A DNA stretch of 64,000 nt from Algimonas arctica (GTDB lineage Bacteria; Pseudomonadota; Alphaproteobacteria; Caulobacterales; Maricaulaceae): contig NZ_BMZH01000003.1 in the NCBI RefSeq assembly GCF_014652695.1, positions 1 through 64,000 on the forward strand, written 5' to 3'. The notes under the pieces were generated by a model. The model had not been told where the DNA came from and made no database searches. It worked only from the letters and a program-made list of their open reading frames with translations. Every line of letters begins with the position of its first letter. Position 1 is the first letter of the stretch. The position numbers and the translations under genes were made by a program. This document shows, in pieces, positions 25,953 through 36,909 of this stretch.

Positions 25953-27514
25953 GAGCGATTAAAGGCCTCTTTTACGTCGGCGATGCCATAGGCGCGTAAG
26001 CTCGCGGCGGCAAGGCCGAACACTGCTCCGCCCGCGCCTGTAAGCGCCGTAAGAGCAAACGCATCGACCATAAACCCGGTTTCGCCAAGATTGGGGACAT
26101 ACCCCCGCACCGCATAGAGTGCCGCCCCCATAATCGCGGCCGCAAGGGCAATGCGGGGCAAACGTTTGCGGAGCCGCATATCTGTGACGAGGTGACGGCT
26201 GCGGGTCAGCAGGAGACTCAAGCCGACAACATTGGTCCACGCCGCGACCGACGTCGCCAGAGCCAGCCCTTCAAAGCCAATCGTGCGAAACAAAGTATAT
26301 CCGAGTGAGATATTGATGAACGCCGAGACGCCGGCCCAGACCATCGGCGTACGCGTATCTTCCCGGGCGAAAAAGGCGGGGGTCAAAACTTTGATGAGCA
26401 CAAACGCCGGAAGACCCAGCGCAAAGAATTTAAGCGCCTTGGCCACTTGCTCTGTCGTCTGCGCAGTAAACTCACCGCGTTCAAATAATCCGGCAATCAA
26501 AATATCCGGGACAATAAATAAGGCCACCGCAGCCGGCAGCGTGAATAACATAGACAGCTCAATGGCGCGGTTCATCGTGCTCATGGCAGAGACACCGTCA
26601 CCCGCCCGCAAAGAGCGCGATAAAGCGGGCAGTAAGGCGACACCCATGGCGATTCCGATCATGCCGAGCGGCAACTGATACAGACGATCCGCATAGGTGA
26701 GCCAACTTGCGGCGCTATCTTGAAACGTCGCGATCATATGGCTGACGAGCAAATTAATTTGCGTAATGCCGGCGCTAATAATGCCGGGGACTCCCAAGAT
26801 CACCAACCGTTTGACGCCCGGTGTCAAGCGGGGCCGCTTGAAATGCAGCGTCATTCCGGCCCGGCGCGCGCCCCAGACAACCGCGGCGGCTTGGGCGATG
26901 CCGGACAGCGTAATCGCGACTGTCAGCGCCAAACCGATCTCCCGCTGCCCGAAGCCATAGCGCGGCGTGATGAAAAGTGCGGTGATCATAAAGAGGTTGA
27001 GCAGGATCGGCACGCCTGCCGCGAGCGCGAATTTATTGCGCGTGTTCAATACACCGGAGAACAAAGCCGTCACCGACATAAAGAGTAAATAGGGCATCGT
27101 CACGAGCGCATAAAGAACGGCCAAATAATAGGCCGAAATGCCATTTTCATTAACCGCACGCTCGAGGCCAAAGCCGATAATATTAAGCGAGATCGGCATC
27201 GTCAGCTCAAACAGGATGACAATCAGCGCGACCGTGGAGATCAAAGCGGCGGCAGCTTCGCTGGCAAACCCGTCCGCCGCGTCATCACCGTCCTGTTCGA
27301 TGCGCTTGGCGTATAGCGGCACAAAGGCCGCATTAAACGCGCCCTCGGCAAACATCCGTCGAAACACATTGGGCAGTTTAAACGCCGTGAAAAATGCGTC
27401 TGAGACCACGCCCGCGCCGAGATAGCGGGCAATCATCACGTCGCGGATCAAACCCAGCACCCGACTGACGAGCGTCAGTCCGGCAATCGTTGCGGTGGAG
27501 CGCAGTAAGCGCAC
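25949..27514 (-). CDS. murJ: Lipid II flippase MurJ
   Basis: A 521-residue MOP-superfamily membrane protein with about 14 hydrophobic segments. The N-terminus STATIAGLTLVSRVLGLIRDVMIARYLGA... matches MurJ, and TM7-like and C-terminal stretches fit. It flips lipid-linked peptidoglycan precursor across the inner membrane. It lies 2 bases after glnD and overlaps trpS by 4; the glnD-murJ-trpS order is common in alphaproteobacteria. Confidence 0.96.
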   Translation of the reverse strand: MRLLRSTATIAGLTLVSRVLGLIRDVMIARYLGAGVVSDAFFTAFKLPNVFRRMFAEGAFNAAFVPLYAKRIEQDGDDAADGFASEAAAALISTVALIVILFELTMPISLNIIGFGLERAVNENGISAYYLAVLYALVTMPYLLFMSVTALFSGVLNTRNKFALAAGVPILLNLFMITALFITPRYGFGQREIGLALTVAITLSGIAQAAAVVWGARRAGMTLHFKRPRLTPGVKRLVILGVPGIISAGITQINLLVSHMIATFQDSAASWLTYADRLYQLPLGMIGIAMGVALLPALSRSLRAGDGVSAMSTMNRAIELSMLFTLPAAVALFIVPDILIAGLFERGEFTAQTTEQVAKALKFFALGLPAFVLIKVLTPAFFAREDTRTPMVWAGVSAFINISLGYTLFRTIGFEGLALATSVAAWTNVVGLSLLLTRSRHLVTDMRLRKRLPRIALAAAIMGAALYAVRGYVPNLGETGFMVDAFALTALTGAGGAVFGLAAASLRAYGIADVKEAFNRS

Positions 27515-27516
27515 CC

Positions 27517-30324
27517 TTAGGTCTCCATCTCTTCGGCGTCATCCAAGACGGCGCGCAAGTCTGCCCGGACACGTTTACGCAATCGCTCAGGGATCACCCC
27601 TGTGCCGCCCTGCCTGCGAACATAAAAGGCATCGATGGCCTTTTCACCTACGCCCTCGATATGGGCGGAGAGAACCTCTAAATCATGATCGCGCAAAACG
27701 GCGGCGATGGCCGATAAAAGCCCCGGACGATCCCGGCCTTCGACCTCGATAATTGTCGTATTACCCGAGGCCGCATCGGAGAAACGGACGACGGGTTTTA
27801 CCGGAATCGCCTCGGCACGGCGCGAGCCGAGCCCGGTTGGGATGGCGGGGATCGGCGTATCACCGCTCAAGACCGCTTCAGCGCGCTTCGCGAGCATCGT
27901 GCGGGCTGTCTCATTGCGTGATCCGAATGCCTTATAGTCGGCGTTCTGCAGATAAAAGACATTAAGCACTTGTGCCTTACCGTCTGTGCCAATGGGGCCC
28001 GTATGCAATCGCGCGCCCGTAACGGACGCCCCGCAAGAGGCGATGACGCGGGCTATATCGGCAAACAGCCCCTTGCGGTCCTCGCACATAACCCAAAGCT
28101 CGGTCGCATCATGAGGTCTGTTCACGCGGGTATGGACCGCGTCCACAATATTGTCCGATCCGTCCGAGACCTTACAGATAAAGCGCGCGTGCCGCGCAAA
28201 ATCCGCCATCTCAAACGAAATCCAATAGCTGGTTCCAAGACGATCCAAAAAGGGGGCAATGGTATCGGCCTTGTCGACGGGCAAACGTTCCAACAATTGT
28301 TCGCGCAAAGACATCGCGCGTGACGGCAAATCCAAATCATCGCGCCCATCAAGATAGTCGCCGGTTGTCATGAACAGGGATTTTAACAAAGTCCCTTTCC
28401 AATCATTCCAAACCCCCGGCCCGACAGAGCGGATATCACAGACGGTCAGGACATAAAGCAAACGCAAACGCGAATGACTGCCCACCAGAGCAGCAAAATC
28501 AGCAATTGTTTCCGGGTCAGAAATATCCCGCCGCTGCGCGGTTTCACTCATTTGAAGGTGGGACCGGACGAGCCATGAGGCCGTATCCGTCACTTCGCGC
28601 GGTTGGCCTAAGCGACGACAAGCCCGGCGCGTCAGCTGCGCCCCTTCAATACATTGATCGCCGTGCCCTTTGCCCGTGTCGTGCAAAAGACATGTCAGCA
28701 TCAAAATACGGCGTTCCTGTCTGTTCAGGGCCATCGCCACATCGCTGGGTGTCGGCATATCGTCCGTGTGGCGGCCTTTAATCAGATTATCGGCCTCATC
28801 CACCAATCGCAACGTATGCTCATCAACCGTATAGGCATGATGCATGTTGAATTGGGTGCGCGCGACGATACCGCCAAATTCCGGCATATAACGGCCCAGA
28901 ACGCCCGCTTCGTTCATGATGCGCAAGGTCGCCGCCGGGGCCTTCGCTGTATCGAGCACGCGCAAAAACAAAGCGGCATTGCCCGGGTCACGCCGAAAAT
29001 CAGAGTCGATTAAATTTCGCCGAAAGTCGATGGCTGACAGCGCGTCTGGATGAACATCCAAATTGCGTCGCCCTGCCGTCTCAAATAATTGCAAAATAAC
29101 GCTGGGGTCATTTTTTATTTCCAGCGGATCTCTGAAATTTAATCGTCCGGTGGTGAGCGTCAGGTTCGGGTTTTTCAGATCACGCCGTGACCCAGGCAAT
29201 AATCGATATAGATTGGGTATTTTGATCGCGCGGCGTTCTTCTAATTTCGCACAAGCAATTCGGGTCAATGCGCCGACTTCTTTCGCATTGGTAAAATATT
29301 CGCGCATGAAGCGTTCAACCGCGACTTCGACAGGGCCGGATGCGTGGCCCATCAGGCGACACAGCTCGACTTGTTTATCAAATGAAAGCGATTCAACCGG
29401 ACGGCCACTCATCCAGTGAAGATTGTGGCGGGCGCGCCACAGGAAATCTGCGGCGCGACGAAAGCGAGTTGCCGCCTGCTGGTCAAACAACCCCATGCCG
29501 ACATAGTCATCGGCCTGTTGTGGGTCGACCAGCTGCCCTTCCCGATCAAGGAACCGCGCAATCCAATAAAGCACGTGCAGATCACGCAAGCCGCCTTTGC
29601 CTTCTTTAATATTCGGCTCAATGACGTAGCGTGTATTCCCTTCGCGTTCATGGCGATCGTCCCGTTCCGCGAGCTTTCCGGCAATATAAGCCCGGCCGGA
29701 GCCCTTGGTGATCTCCCGTCGAAACCGCGTGTAAAGCTCAGATGCGAGCACCTCATCGCCACGCACAAACCGCAGGTCGAGCAGCGCCGTCAAAATAGTC
29801 TGGTCTTCTTTGGCCAGCTTGATTGATTGATCAACCGTGCGAACAGAATGACCCACCTTCAGGCCCAAGTCCCACAGCATATAGAGCACAAATTCCGTTA
29901 GCCGTTCAACATAGGCGGACATTTTCTTATCATTAGTTAGAAAGAGTAGATCGAGATCAGAGAAAGGCGCCATTTCCGCCCGCCCATATCCGCCAACCGC
30001 GCAGAGCGCGATGCGTTCGGACTCAGTCGGGTTCGCGGCTTGCACCTCATGTTCGGTCGCATAATCCCAAATCGCCATGACGATTTCATCATGGATCGCG
30101 GCAATAACGCGCGCCGTTTCCAACCCGTCGAGACGACCATGATCAAACCGTTTGCGAACAAGGCCCATGGCCTCTGCCAAGGCCTCTGAGAGAATTTTTA
30201 GCGCGTCCGTCCGGCCATTTCCTTGTTTTGCCGCTGCGCTCAGTCGGGCCCGTAACGCATGACTATCAATGTCCGTCGCCGGCGCGTCGCTCCGCTCAGG
30301 AATTGTCAGAAGTTTGCGAGCCAT
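27517..30324 (-). CDS. glnD: Bifunctional [protein-PII] uridylyltransferase/uridylyl-removing enzyme
   Basis: A 935-residue GlnD with its full domain order: nucleotidyltransferase (GGYGRAEMAPFSDLDLL with the catalytic Asp123 and Asp125), the all-helical GlnE-like region, HD phosphohydrolase (His548-Asp549 in LLHDTGKGHGDQ) and two C-terminal ACT domains (about residues 745-830 and 860-930) that sense glutamine. It uridylylates PII proteins when nitrogen is limiting and removes UMP when glutamine is plentiful. Its ATG follows the mutS stop codon with no gap. Confidence 0.97.
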   Translation of the reverse strand: MARKLLTIPERSDAPATDIDSHALRARLSAAAKQGNGRTDALKILSEALAEAMGLVRKRFDHGRLDGLETARVIAAIHDEIVMAIWDYATEHEVQAANPTESERIALCAVGGYGRAEMAPFSDLDLLFLTNDKKMSAYVERLTEFVLYMLWDLGLKVGHSVRTVDQSIKLAKEDQTILTALLDLRFVRGDEVLASELYTRFRREITKGSGRAYIAGKLAERDDRHEREGNTRYVIEPNIKEGKGGLRDLHVLYWIARFLDREGQLVDPQQADDYVGMGLFDQQAATRFRRAADFLWRARHNLHWMSGRPVESLSFDKQVELCRLMGHASGPVEVAVERFMREYFTNAKEVGALTRIACAKLEERRAIKIPNLYRLLPGSRRDLKNPNLTLTTGRLNFRDPLEIKNDPSVILQLFETAGRRNLDVHPDALSAIDFRRNLIDSDFRRDPGNAALFLRVLDTAKAPAATLRIMNEAGVLGRYMPEFGGIVARTQFNMHHAYTVDEHTLRLVDEADNLIKGRHTDDMPTPSDVAMALNRQERRILMLTCLLHDTGKGHGDQCIEGAQLTRRACRRLGQPREVTDTASWLVRSHLQMSETAQRRDISDPETIADFAALVGSHSRLRLLYVLTVCDIRSVGPGVWNDWKGTLLKSLFMTTGDYLDGRDDLDLPSRAMSLREQLLERLPVDKADTIAPFLDRLGTSYWISFEMADFARHARFICKVSDGSDNIVDAVHTRVNRPHDATELWVMCEDRKGLFADIARVIASCGASVTGARLHTGPIGTDGKAQVLNVFYLQNADYKAFGSRNETARTMLAKRAEAVLSGDTPIPAIPTGLGSRRAEAIPVKPVVRFSDAASGNTTIIEVEGRDRPGLLSAIAAVLRDHDLEVLSAHIEGVGEKAIDAFYVRRQGGTGVIPERLRKRVRADLRAVLDDAEEMET

Positions 30325-32958
30325 CTAAATTTTATCTTTCAATGCATAGATCAAGTCGAGCGCATCACGCGGGCTTAAGGCATCGGGGTTAACCGCTTTT
30401 AGCGCCTCTTCAACGGCACTGGGTTGCGGTTTTTGTACGGGCGGTGTGGTCGAAAATAAAGGGAGGTCGGCAATGCCGAGATCCGTGCCTTCTGCTTCTA
30501 AGCGCTCTAGAACAGCCGTCGCGCGTGCAACGGCGACCGGCGGGAGTCCAGCTAGTTTGGCGACTTGAATCCCATAGGATCGGTCCGCAGCCCCGTCTTT
30601 GACGTCATGTAAGAAGATCAACTCCCCCTCATATTCCCGCGCCCGTAATGACAGGTTTTTCGCGCCATCCAGTGACGATACGAGCTCGGTTAATTCATGA
30701 TAGTGCGTCGCGAATAAGGCGCGACTTTTATTTATCGCATGCAAATGTTCGACCGCTGCCCACGCAATCGACAATCCATCAAAAGTCGCCGTGCCGCGAC
30801 CGATTTCGTCCAAGATAACAAAACTGCGGTCTGTCGATTGGTTCAAAATTGCCGCCGTTTCAATCATTTCAACCATAAAGGTTGACCGTCCCCGCGAGAG
30901 ATCATCAGACGCCCCGACGCGGCTAAACAAACGGTCTACCAACCCGATACGCGCACGCCGAGCCGGCACGAATGACCCAGCCTGCGCCAACAGAACTATA
31001 AGGGCCGTTTGGCGTAAATAAGTCGATTTCCCGGCCATATTCGGGCCTGTGATCAAGGCCAGTCGCGGGCAATCAATACCCGCGCCGTCAAGCCGTGTAT
31101 CATTGGGCGTGAACCGGGTTGCAGACCCGCGCGCCAAGGCCGCTTCGACCACGGGGTGACGTCCCGCATCAATCTCTAAGGCAACACTGTCATCAATCAC
31201 AGGCTTGGTCGCGCCGCTTTCCAACGCCCATAGCGCTAAACCCGCGTAAACATCCAACGCGGCCAACGCATTGGCAATATGGCGGATCGGAGCGGCAAGC
31301 GCGGACACGGTTTCGCGGAACTGTTCAAATTCGGCCAGCTCTAACCCTTGTACTTTATCGGCCGCGCCCGAGATTTCGCGGTCCAACGCGGACAATTCTG
31401 TCGTCGTAAATCGGACGCCAGACACCAACGTCTGACGATGAATAAAATCGTCGCGTCCCAACATCGTATCGGCGTGTTTGGGGCTAACCTCGATAAAGTA
31501 ACCCAGCACATTATTATGTTTGATCTTGATCGCGGTCACGCCTGTGGCGACAGCATATTTCCCCTGCAACGCCGCGACTGAGCGGCGGGTTTCATCTCGC
31601 AGTGATCGCAGTCGATCAATTTCCGGCGACCAACCGGTCGCGATCAACCCTCCATCGCGCGCCTGCATCGGGGGATCTTCAACCAGCGCCTTGGTCAAGT
31701 TGCGCGCGAGTTGCGCGAGTTCGGATTTATCCACCAAGGATAAGGCCCGGAGGTGCGCGTCTAATTCGGCTTCGGGTTTGATATTGGGTCGTTGCGCCAG
31801 ATCGGCATTGATCGCCTCTCCCGCCGCAATTGCAGCCCGGATCGTGATCAAATCGCGCGGTCCGCCGCGTCCCAGCTGTAACCGGGACAGTCCGCGCGCC
31901 GCGTCACCTGTGGCTTTCAACTGACTTAATAACGCCCCGCGCCAGTCCGCTTCATCATGTAACTGCGAGACGGCGTCCAAGCGGGCGCGGATGGCCGTCA
32001 CATCCATTAAAGGACGCGACAAGCGAGACCCCAAGAGCCGCGCACCCGGCCCCGTGACCGTGCGGTCGATGACGGACAGTAAGCTGCCTTTGCGTTTGCC
32101 CTGCAGTGTACGATCAATTTCGAGGCTCGCGCGGGTGGCACTATCAATCGACAACCAGCCCGAGCGCATCGTACGTCGTGGCGGCGCCAAGGCCACCCGG
32201 TCGCCCGCTTGGGTCAGCTCGACATAATCAATCAAAGCCCCAGCTGCGCGGATTTCTTCGGGCGAAAAATCACCAAATCCGTCGAGCGAGGCGACATCAA
32301 AACGATCGCCCAGTAAACGCTCTGCGGCCCGCCGATCAAATTTTGTTGGCGCAAGCGGCGTCAGCGTCAGGCCTTGATCGGCCCAATCCGCATAGAGCGT
32401 TTCAGGGATCAACAGCTCTGAAGGGCGCAAGGCCATGACTTCGGCCAACAAGTCATCCGGCGCGAGCGCGCAAGTCTGAAAACTCCCGTCCGATACATCC
32501 GCCCACGCCAGCGCCGCATCGCCGCTCAAACCTGTCACAACAGCCGCGAGAATATTGGCATCACGTGCATCAAGCAGGGTGTCTTCGGACAATGTCCCCG
32601 GCGTAACCAATCGCACCACTTCGCGCCGGACGACGGATTTTGCCCCGCGTTTCTTGGCCTCAGCGGGGTTTTCCGTCTGCTCGCACACAGCCACACGAAA
32701 GCCCAATTTAATCAATCGCGCGAGATAGGCCTCGCTCGCATGGGCCGGGACCCCACACATAGGGATCGGCTCGCCCGCATGGGTCCCGCGTTTCGTCAAC
32801 GCAATGTCGAGCGCCGCCGCCGCTTTCACGGCATCGTCAAAAAACAGCTCATAAAAATCACCCATGCGGTAAAATAGGAGCGCATCAGATCCGACCCCGT
32901 CTTTGATGGCCAAATATTGCACCATCATGGGTGTGGGTTTGGAGGGGGTGGTGCTCAC
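30325..32958 (-). CDS. mutS: DNA mismatch repair protein MutS
   Basis: An 877-residue MutS. The mismatch-reading F-x-E is Phe35-Tyr-Glu37 in [12 protein letters not shown]; the ATPase has Walker [10 protein letters not shown] (from Gly638; Lys644) and the DEIGRGT signature. It binds base mismatches and recruits MutL. The start is a GTG at 32958, with an ATG ten codons in (32928) as alternative; neither has a strong ribosome site. It lies directly ahead of glnD and 8 bases after an AmpG-type permease gene. No mutL is in the window. Confidence 0.97.
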   Translation of the reverse strand: MSTTPSKPTPMMVQYLAIKDGVGSDALLFYRMGDFYELFFDDAVKAAAALDIALTKRGTHAGEPIPMCGVPAHASEAYLARLIKLGFRVAVCEQTENPAEAKKRGAKSVVRREVVRLVTPGTLSEDTLLDARDANILAAVVTGLSGDAALAWADVSDGSFQTCALAPDDLLAEVMALRPSELLIPETLYADWADQGLTLTPLAPTKFDRRAAERLLGDRFDVASLDGFGDFSPEEIRAAGALIDYVELTQAGDRVALAPPRRTMRSGWLSIDSATRASLEIDRTLQGKRKGSLLSVIDRTVTGPGARLLGSRLSRPLMDVTAIRARLDAVSQLHDEADWRGALLSQLKATGDAARGLSRLQLGRGGPRDLITIRAAIAAGEAINADLAQRPNIKPEAELDAHLRALSLVDKSELAQLARNLTKALVEDPPMQARDGGLIATGWSPEIDRLRSLRDETRRSVAALQGKYAVATGVTAIKIKHNNVLGYFIEVSPKHADTMLGRDDFIHRQTLVSGVRFTTTELSALDREISGAADKVQGLELAEFEQFRETVSALAAPIRHIANALAALDVYAGLALWALESGATKPVIDDSVALEIDAGRHPVVEAALARGSATRFTPNDTRLDGAGIDCPRLALITGPNMAGKSTYLRQTALIVLLAQAGSFVPARRARIGLVDRLFSRVGASDDLSRGRSTFMVEMIETAAILNQSTDRSFVILDEIGRGTATFDGLSIAWAAVEHLHAINKSRALFATHYHELTELVSSLDGAKNLSLRAREYEGELIFLHDVKDGAADRSYGIQVAKLAGLPPVAVARATAVLERLEAEGTDLGIADLPLFSTTPPVQKPQPSAVEEALKAVNPDALSPRDALDLIYALKDKI

Positions 32959-32966
32959 AATTGTCT

Positions 32967-34580
32967 TTATGACCCATCAACTGATGGCAATAAAGACGGG
33001 CGCATCGGAGTATCCACAAACGGCCCTGCTTTAGGCGTCGAACTTTCATCGATCCCGTCAATAAACCCACTCAACCAAATCCAGATCGACAAGATCAACG
33101 CCGGTATTCCGAACACAGCCGTAATAACGAAGAAGCTCTGATAGCCCACAGAATCTGCTAACACGCCGGAGAAACCCGCCAAGGATTTCCCGAAGAATGC
33201 GAATAGGGAACTATAAAGCGCATATTGCGTCGCGCTCATGGCTTTATTCGCCAAGATACTCATGAACGCGATGAAAATTGACCCGGCAAATCCTGCGGCA
33301 ATATTATCCGCCCCGATCGTCACGAACAAATAAGCAGCGAGAGGGGTTTCAACCTGAGCCAGCCAAGCAAAGGCCAGATTGGTCAAAATTGTCAGTACCG
33401 CCCCAATCACCATGGATCGACCCATACCATACCGCACAGCAGAGAGACCGCCCAAAAAAGCGCCAAAGATAAGAACCGATATCCCAAATGCGCCTTTGAC
33501 AGTTCCGATAACGGACTTGTCATAACCAAGATCAATATAGAGCGGCCCGGCCATCACCCCCATCGTTGTGTCAGAAATTCGATAGGTCACAATAATCGCG
33601 AGAACGACCAGAGCCCAAGCACCCGTTCGCCGAACCAGATCTGCAAAATCGCCCAAAATGGGGACAGCATAAACCGTGCCTGTCTGAAGCTGCGCGCGAC
33701 CCCGACGGCTCACAAACCAAAGAGCGATCAGAAAGGGTGAGGCAAGAACAAGGATGAACAGTCCGCCAGCCAGGCGTTTAGGCAACATGCTGAGCGCGCC
33801 GCCAATCCAGCCAATGACCGTCCGCAACCATCCGCCGTCCATCAAACCTAACCACAGCAAAACGGCAATGACCGCGAGCGTTCCGAGCCCTAATATCAAA
33901 GCGACCACAGGATTGACATCTTGCTCGCGCGTGATCGATAAATCTGGTGCCCAAAGCGGTGTTGATCCGCCCAGCACAGCCAATCCGCCTAAGACGAGAT
34001 AGGTCATTTGAAACCCGCCGAGGTCAGCAATAAAAAGCCCTCCCGTCACGGCCGCAATCATCCCAAATCGATAGCCAAGCTGATAGATCGCACTGACCAT
34101 CGCCTGATCCGCATTTGAGGCATTATCAACGCGCCACGCATCGACACAGATATCAAGTGTGGCAGAGGCAAATGCGATTAAAACGGCGCAGACGGCAATC
34201 GTTGACAAATCAACGGCCGGATCTTGAAAGCTCATCCCCCACATGGCCATGGCAGTTCCGAGGATCGCAAACAGGGTCCAGCCGCGACGATTTCCAAGCC
34301 AATGAGAAAATCCGGGGATACGGACCCGATCGACAAGGGGCGCCCACAGAAATTTAAGACTATAGGCAAAACCGACCCAGACGAAAAACCCGATAGTCGA
34401 GCGGGAGACATCCGCTTCGCGCATCCAGATCGACAAGACCTGATAGACCAGCATGATCGGCAAGCCCGCACTCGCCCCTAAGAATAGCATGGCCAGGTTT
34501 CGCGGTGATCGCGCGATTTGCGACATCGTCGCGGACAGACCAAGCTTTGCCGGCTTGGTTGGAGTTTGGGGGGCGCTCAT
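32967..34580 (-). CDS. ampG: AmpG-type muropeptide MFS permease
   Basis: A 537-residue major facilitator with 12-14 hydrophobic segments. The N-terminal part [32 protein letters not shown] and [13 protein letters not shown] match the AmpG signature. AmpG imports GlcNAc-anhydroMurNAc peptides released from peptidoglycan turnover. The loop around residues 265-290 is longer than usual. It lies upstream of mutS with an 8-base gap. A lytic transglycosylase (mltA) that could supply its substrate is encoded in the same window, but not adjacent. Confidence 0.88.
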   Translation of the reverse strand: MSAPQTPTKPAKLGLSATMSQIARSPRNLAMLFLGASAGLPIMLVYQVLSIWMREADVSRSTIGFFVWVGFAYSLKFLWAPLVDRVRIPGFSHWLGNRRGWTLFAILGTAMAMWGMSFQDPAVDLSTIAVCAVLIAFASATLDICVDAWRVDNASNADQAMVSAIYQLGYRFGMIAAVTGGLFIADLGGFQMTYLVLGGLAVLGGSTPLWAPDLSITREQDVNPVVALILGLGTLAVIAVLLWLGLMDGGWLRTVIGWIGGALSMLPKRLAGGLFILVLASPFLIALWFVSRRGRAQLQTGTVYAVPILGDFADLVRRTGAWALVVLAIIVTYRISDTTMGVMAGPLYIDLGYDKSVIGTVKGAFGISVLIFGAFLGGLSAVRYGMGRSMVIGAVLTILTNLAFAWLAQVETPLAAYLFVTIGADNIAAGFAGSIFIAFMSILANKAMSATQYALYSSLFAFFGKSLAGFSGVLADSVGYQSFFVITAVFGIPALILSIWIWLSGFIDGIDESSTPKAGPFVDTPMRPSLLPSVDGS

Positions 34581-34645
34581 TTATGCGGCTTGCCCCGTCC
34601 AAGCGGTGCGGACAAGCGAAGATGCGGTCAGCAAATTAGTTTTTG

Positions 34646-35860
34646 TTAGCCCGCGAGCCGCTGTTCGCGTTCTGTCGTCCAGCGGACGACCATTTCAGAT
34701 AGCTCTTCGGCGCTCACAGGCTTGGTCATGAAATCATTCATGCCGGAGTCAAAACACGCATTGCGGTCATCATCAAACGCATTGGCGGTCAATGCGACAA
34801 TTGGCAGATCCTTGGACACATTGGATAGCGCTCGAATTTTTCGGGTTGCTTCGAGCCCATCCATATTCGGCATGCGCATATCCATGAAGATCATATCATA
34901 ATCTTGGGTCTTCATCGCTTCAACGGCCAGCACACCATCTTCGACTGTGTCGACCGAATGACCGTCGGCTTCGAGCAAGGTGCGAGTCAGCAGCGCGTTA
35001 ATGGCATTATCTTCGGCCAACAGAATACGGATCGCCCCATCGGTCGTGGCGGTGCCTTGGTCAGCTGACGCATAATCGCTCTCGTCGCTGCCGCCGCCGA
35101 TCGCCTTCGCGATCACGGCGTCGCGCCAATTATTGCCCAAGACAGCATCTTCATTTTCAAGCGGCAGAGCCCGGCGTTCAAAATCTCGTTCAGGGGCGGA
35201 TTGCGCGTATGTGTCATGGGGGTTGACCTCAAGAAGGGTCGCCGAGGGTTGTGCCGCTGGGGCCGATAGGGGTGGTGCAGCGACAATTTCAACTTCAGGA
35301 GCGACTGCCAAAGGGGCCGCTGCAAAAGGAGCCGCAGGAGGCGCGGCGACAATGGGTTCCGGGGCCGGGGCCACTTCAGGCGCAGCACTGGCCGCCGCGA
35401 CGTAACTAGACAGATCAATATCCGGGACAGGTTGAGGCGACGGGGCCGGAGCGGCGGATTGCGGCGTTTCAACCTGCGGCGCTTCAGCGGCATAGGATTG
35501 AGGAGGTTGGGATTGAGCGGGCGCAGGGGCGGCAACCTGTGCCTCCACAATAGCGGTCACATTGCGCGCGAGCGCAAAACCATTGCCGTCAGCCCCACAG
35601 GACTCAAGCCAATCATAAACTTGCTCAGGATATCCTTCCGCTGAAGGAGTTCGAATTTCAAAGCGGTAAGGTTGCGGGCCGGGTTGGGGGGCTGACCACC
35701 CTTGAATGACTTGACCTTGCCAAGCCTCAACGCTGCCACCAAACATTTGAAGGAAGGCTGCGTTGACAAAAATTACACGACCGTGCGGATCACGCTTTAG
35801 CGCGGGATCAGGCCAAGCCCAGAATTGAGCGGCAAAAATGTCATCCGGCGATCGGGTCAT
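34646..35860 (-). CDS. PAS-linker-receiver protein without a histidine kinase domain
   Basis: A 404-residue protein. A PAS-like domain (about residues 1-105, with GRVIFVNAAFLQMFGGS) is joined by a 140-residue Pro/Ala/Glu-rich linker to a C-terminal receiver domain: ILLAEDNAINALL, phospho-acceptor Asp327 in MDMRMPNMDG, ALTAN and KPVSAEEL. The receiver looks like those at the end of hybrid kinases, yet the kinase core is missing. The start at 35860 is chosen for GAGGAG six bases upstream; the frame is open further to 35971. It stands alone. It may relay phosphate to a phosphotransferase or inhibit a kinase; this is inference. Confidence 0.85.
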   Translation of the reverse strand: MTRSPDDIFAAQFWAWPDPALKRDPHGRVIFVNAAFLQMFGGSVEAWQGQVIQGWSAPQPGPQPYRFEIRTPSAEGYPEQVYDWLESCGADGNGFALARNVTAIVEAQVAAPAPAQSQPPQSYAAEAPQVETPQSAAPAPSPQPVPDIDLSSYVAAASAAPEVAPAPEPIVAAPPAAPFAAAPLAVAPEVEIVAAPPLSAPAAQPSATLLEVNPHDTYAQSAPERDFERRALPLENEDAVLGNNWRDAVIAKAIGGGSDESDYASADQGTATTDGAIRILLAEDNAINALLTRTLLEADGHSVDTVEDGVLAVEAMKTQDYDMIFMDMRMPNMDGLEATRKIRALSNVSKDLPIVALTANAFDDDRNACFDSGMNDFMTKPVSAEELSEMVVRWTTEREQRLAG

Positions 35861-36025
35861 TACACTCCTCGGCAGTCCATATTCATAAGAATAGACATGA
35901 ACTGTTCGTTCTAAGTGACAAAACAACCTTAATTTCATCTTACCGCGACAAATAAACTGCGGTTCATGCAAAGAGAAAGTTTCGCTGTTTTTACGCCGTT
36001 ATAGGCCGATCCACCCCTCAGCCAT

Positions 36026-36584
36026 TCAACGGTAAAACGGATTGCGAGCGGTCCGTTGACCCGAGACGCCTATTCCTGTTGCCCCAGCTCCTTTTGCCCC
36101 GTGGCAAACGCGACGATGGGACAGAGCTTCCGCAATATGCAGGCGATGCACCCGATCAGAGCCCGTCAGGTCCGCGAGCGTTCGCGCGACCCGCAAGGTG
36201 CGGTGATAACCCCGCGCCGTTAAGCCTAGTGTTTCCGCGGCCTGAATGAGCAGCCGACGTCCGTCCGCATCCGGTTCAGCCACATGATCAAGCCGATCTT
36301 GCGGTAACTCCGCATTGGTCATGCCGGCGTTACGGTCCATCTGAATGTCGCGCGCCCTCGCAACCCGTGCCGCGACCTCTGTCGTGCCTTCCGTGGACGG
36401 GGGCAAAGCCAGATCGGCCGGCGTGACGGCCGGCACATCAATTTGAATATCAATACGGTCCATGAATGGACCCGACACACGCGCCTGATAATCGGCGGCA
36501 CAGCGAACACCCCGGCGGCAGGCAATCCCGTCCGCGCCCGCCGTACCGCACCGACACGGGTTCATCGCCGCGACCAATTGAAAA
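36026..36584 (-). pseudogene. comM: 3' fragment of comM/yifB (Mg-chelatase-like AAA+ ATPase), truncated by an insertion sequence
   Basis: The frame carries the C-terminal third of a YifB/ComM protein: FQLVAAMNPCRCG near the break, a GPFMDRIDIQIDVP segment, and the C-terminal helical domain GLTARGYHRTLRVARTLADLTGSDRVHRLHIAEALSHR. The reading continues in frame right up to 36584, the last base before the element's inverted repeat. The missing N-terminal two thirds (Walker A and B included) are not found beyond the other end of the element, where the sequence is unrelated. ComM is a branch-migration helicase for natural transformation. An internal ATG cannot rescue it. The gene is therefore dead here. 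Confidence 0.9.
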
Positions 36585-36608
36585 GGTATTTATCCCCTAG
36601 ACGTACGT
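36585..36608 (+). repeat. Left terminal inverted repeat of the IS
   Basis: Twenty-four bases starting GGTATTTATCCCC and ending ACGTACGT, exactly complementary to 38808-38831. The GG start and GTAT-like tip are usual for IS1595-type ends. Confidence 0.95.
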
Positions 36609-36645
36609 AGTTGACTCACAAACCCTTAAGCGGCAATGGGAATTA

Positions 36646-36909
36646 GTGGCAAAGGGGTTGAAATTGGAAGAATTACAAGCGCTAGAAAGCAACACGTTAA
36701 GTCTTTATTTTAGCCTCCATGAAGGCCGCAATGCAGATTTAGAGGTCATATCTCATGCTGCTATTGAGTGGGTAAGATCGCTTAGACACGCGGCTAAAAT
36801 GATCGAGCCGACCGCTGAGATAAAAGTAAAACTTATTGACGCTGATGAGTCGAGTTTGAAGCTTAATTCTCTTTTGCACTGGGGTGAAAAACAAACTGAA
36901 GTCTCGTGA
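36646..36909 (+). CDS. IS passenger: small acidic protein of unknown function
   Basis: An 87-residue soluble protein starting with GTG 36646 (GGGAA a few bases before). It is predicted to be mostly helical, with a conserved-looking end: AEIKVKLIDADESSLKLNSLLHWGEK. It overlaps the next passenger gene by 26 bases in another frame, so the two are probably translated as a pair. I recall similar small proteins with an S-L-x-L-N-S-L motif before an unknown membrane protein, but no function. Its A+T-rich codon use differs from the chromosome, as expected for element cargo. Confidence 0.6.
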   Translation: MAKGLKLEELQALESNTLSLYFSLHEGRNADLEVISHAAIEWVRSLRHAAKMIEPTAEIKVKLIDADESSLKLNSLLHWGEKQTEVS

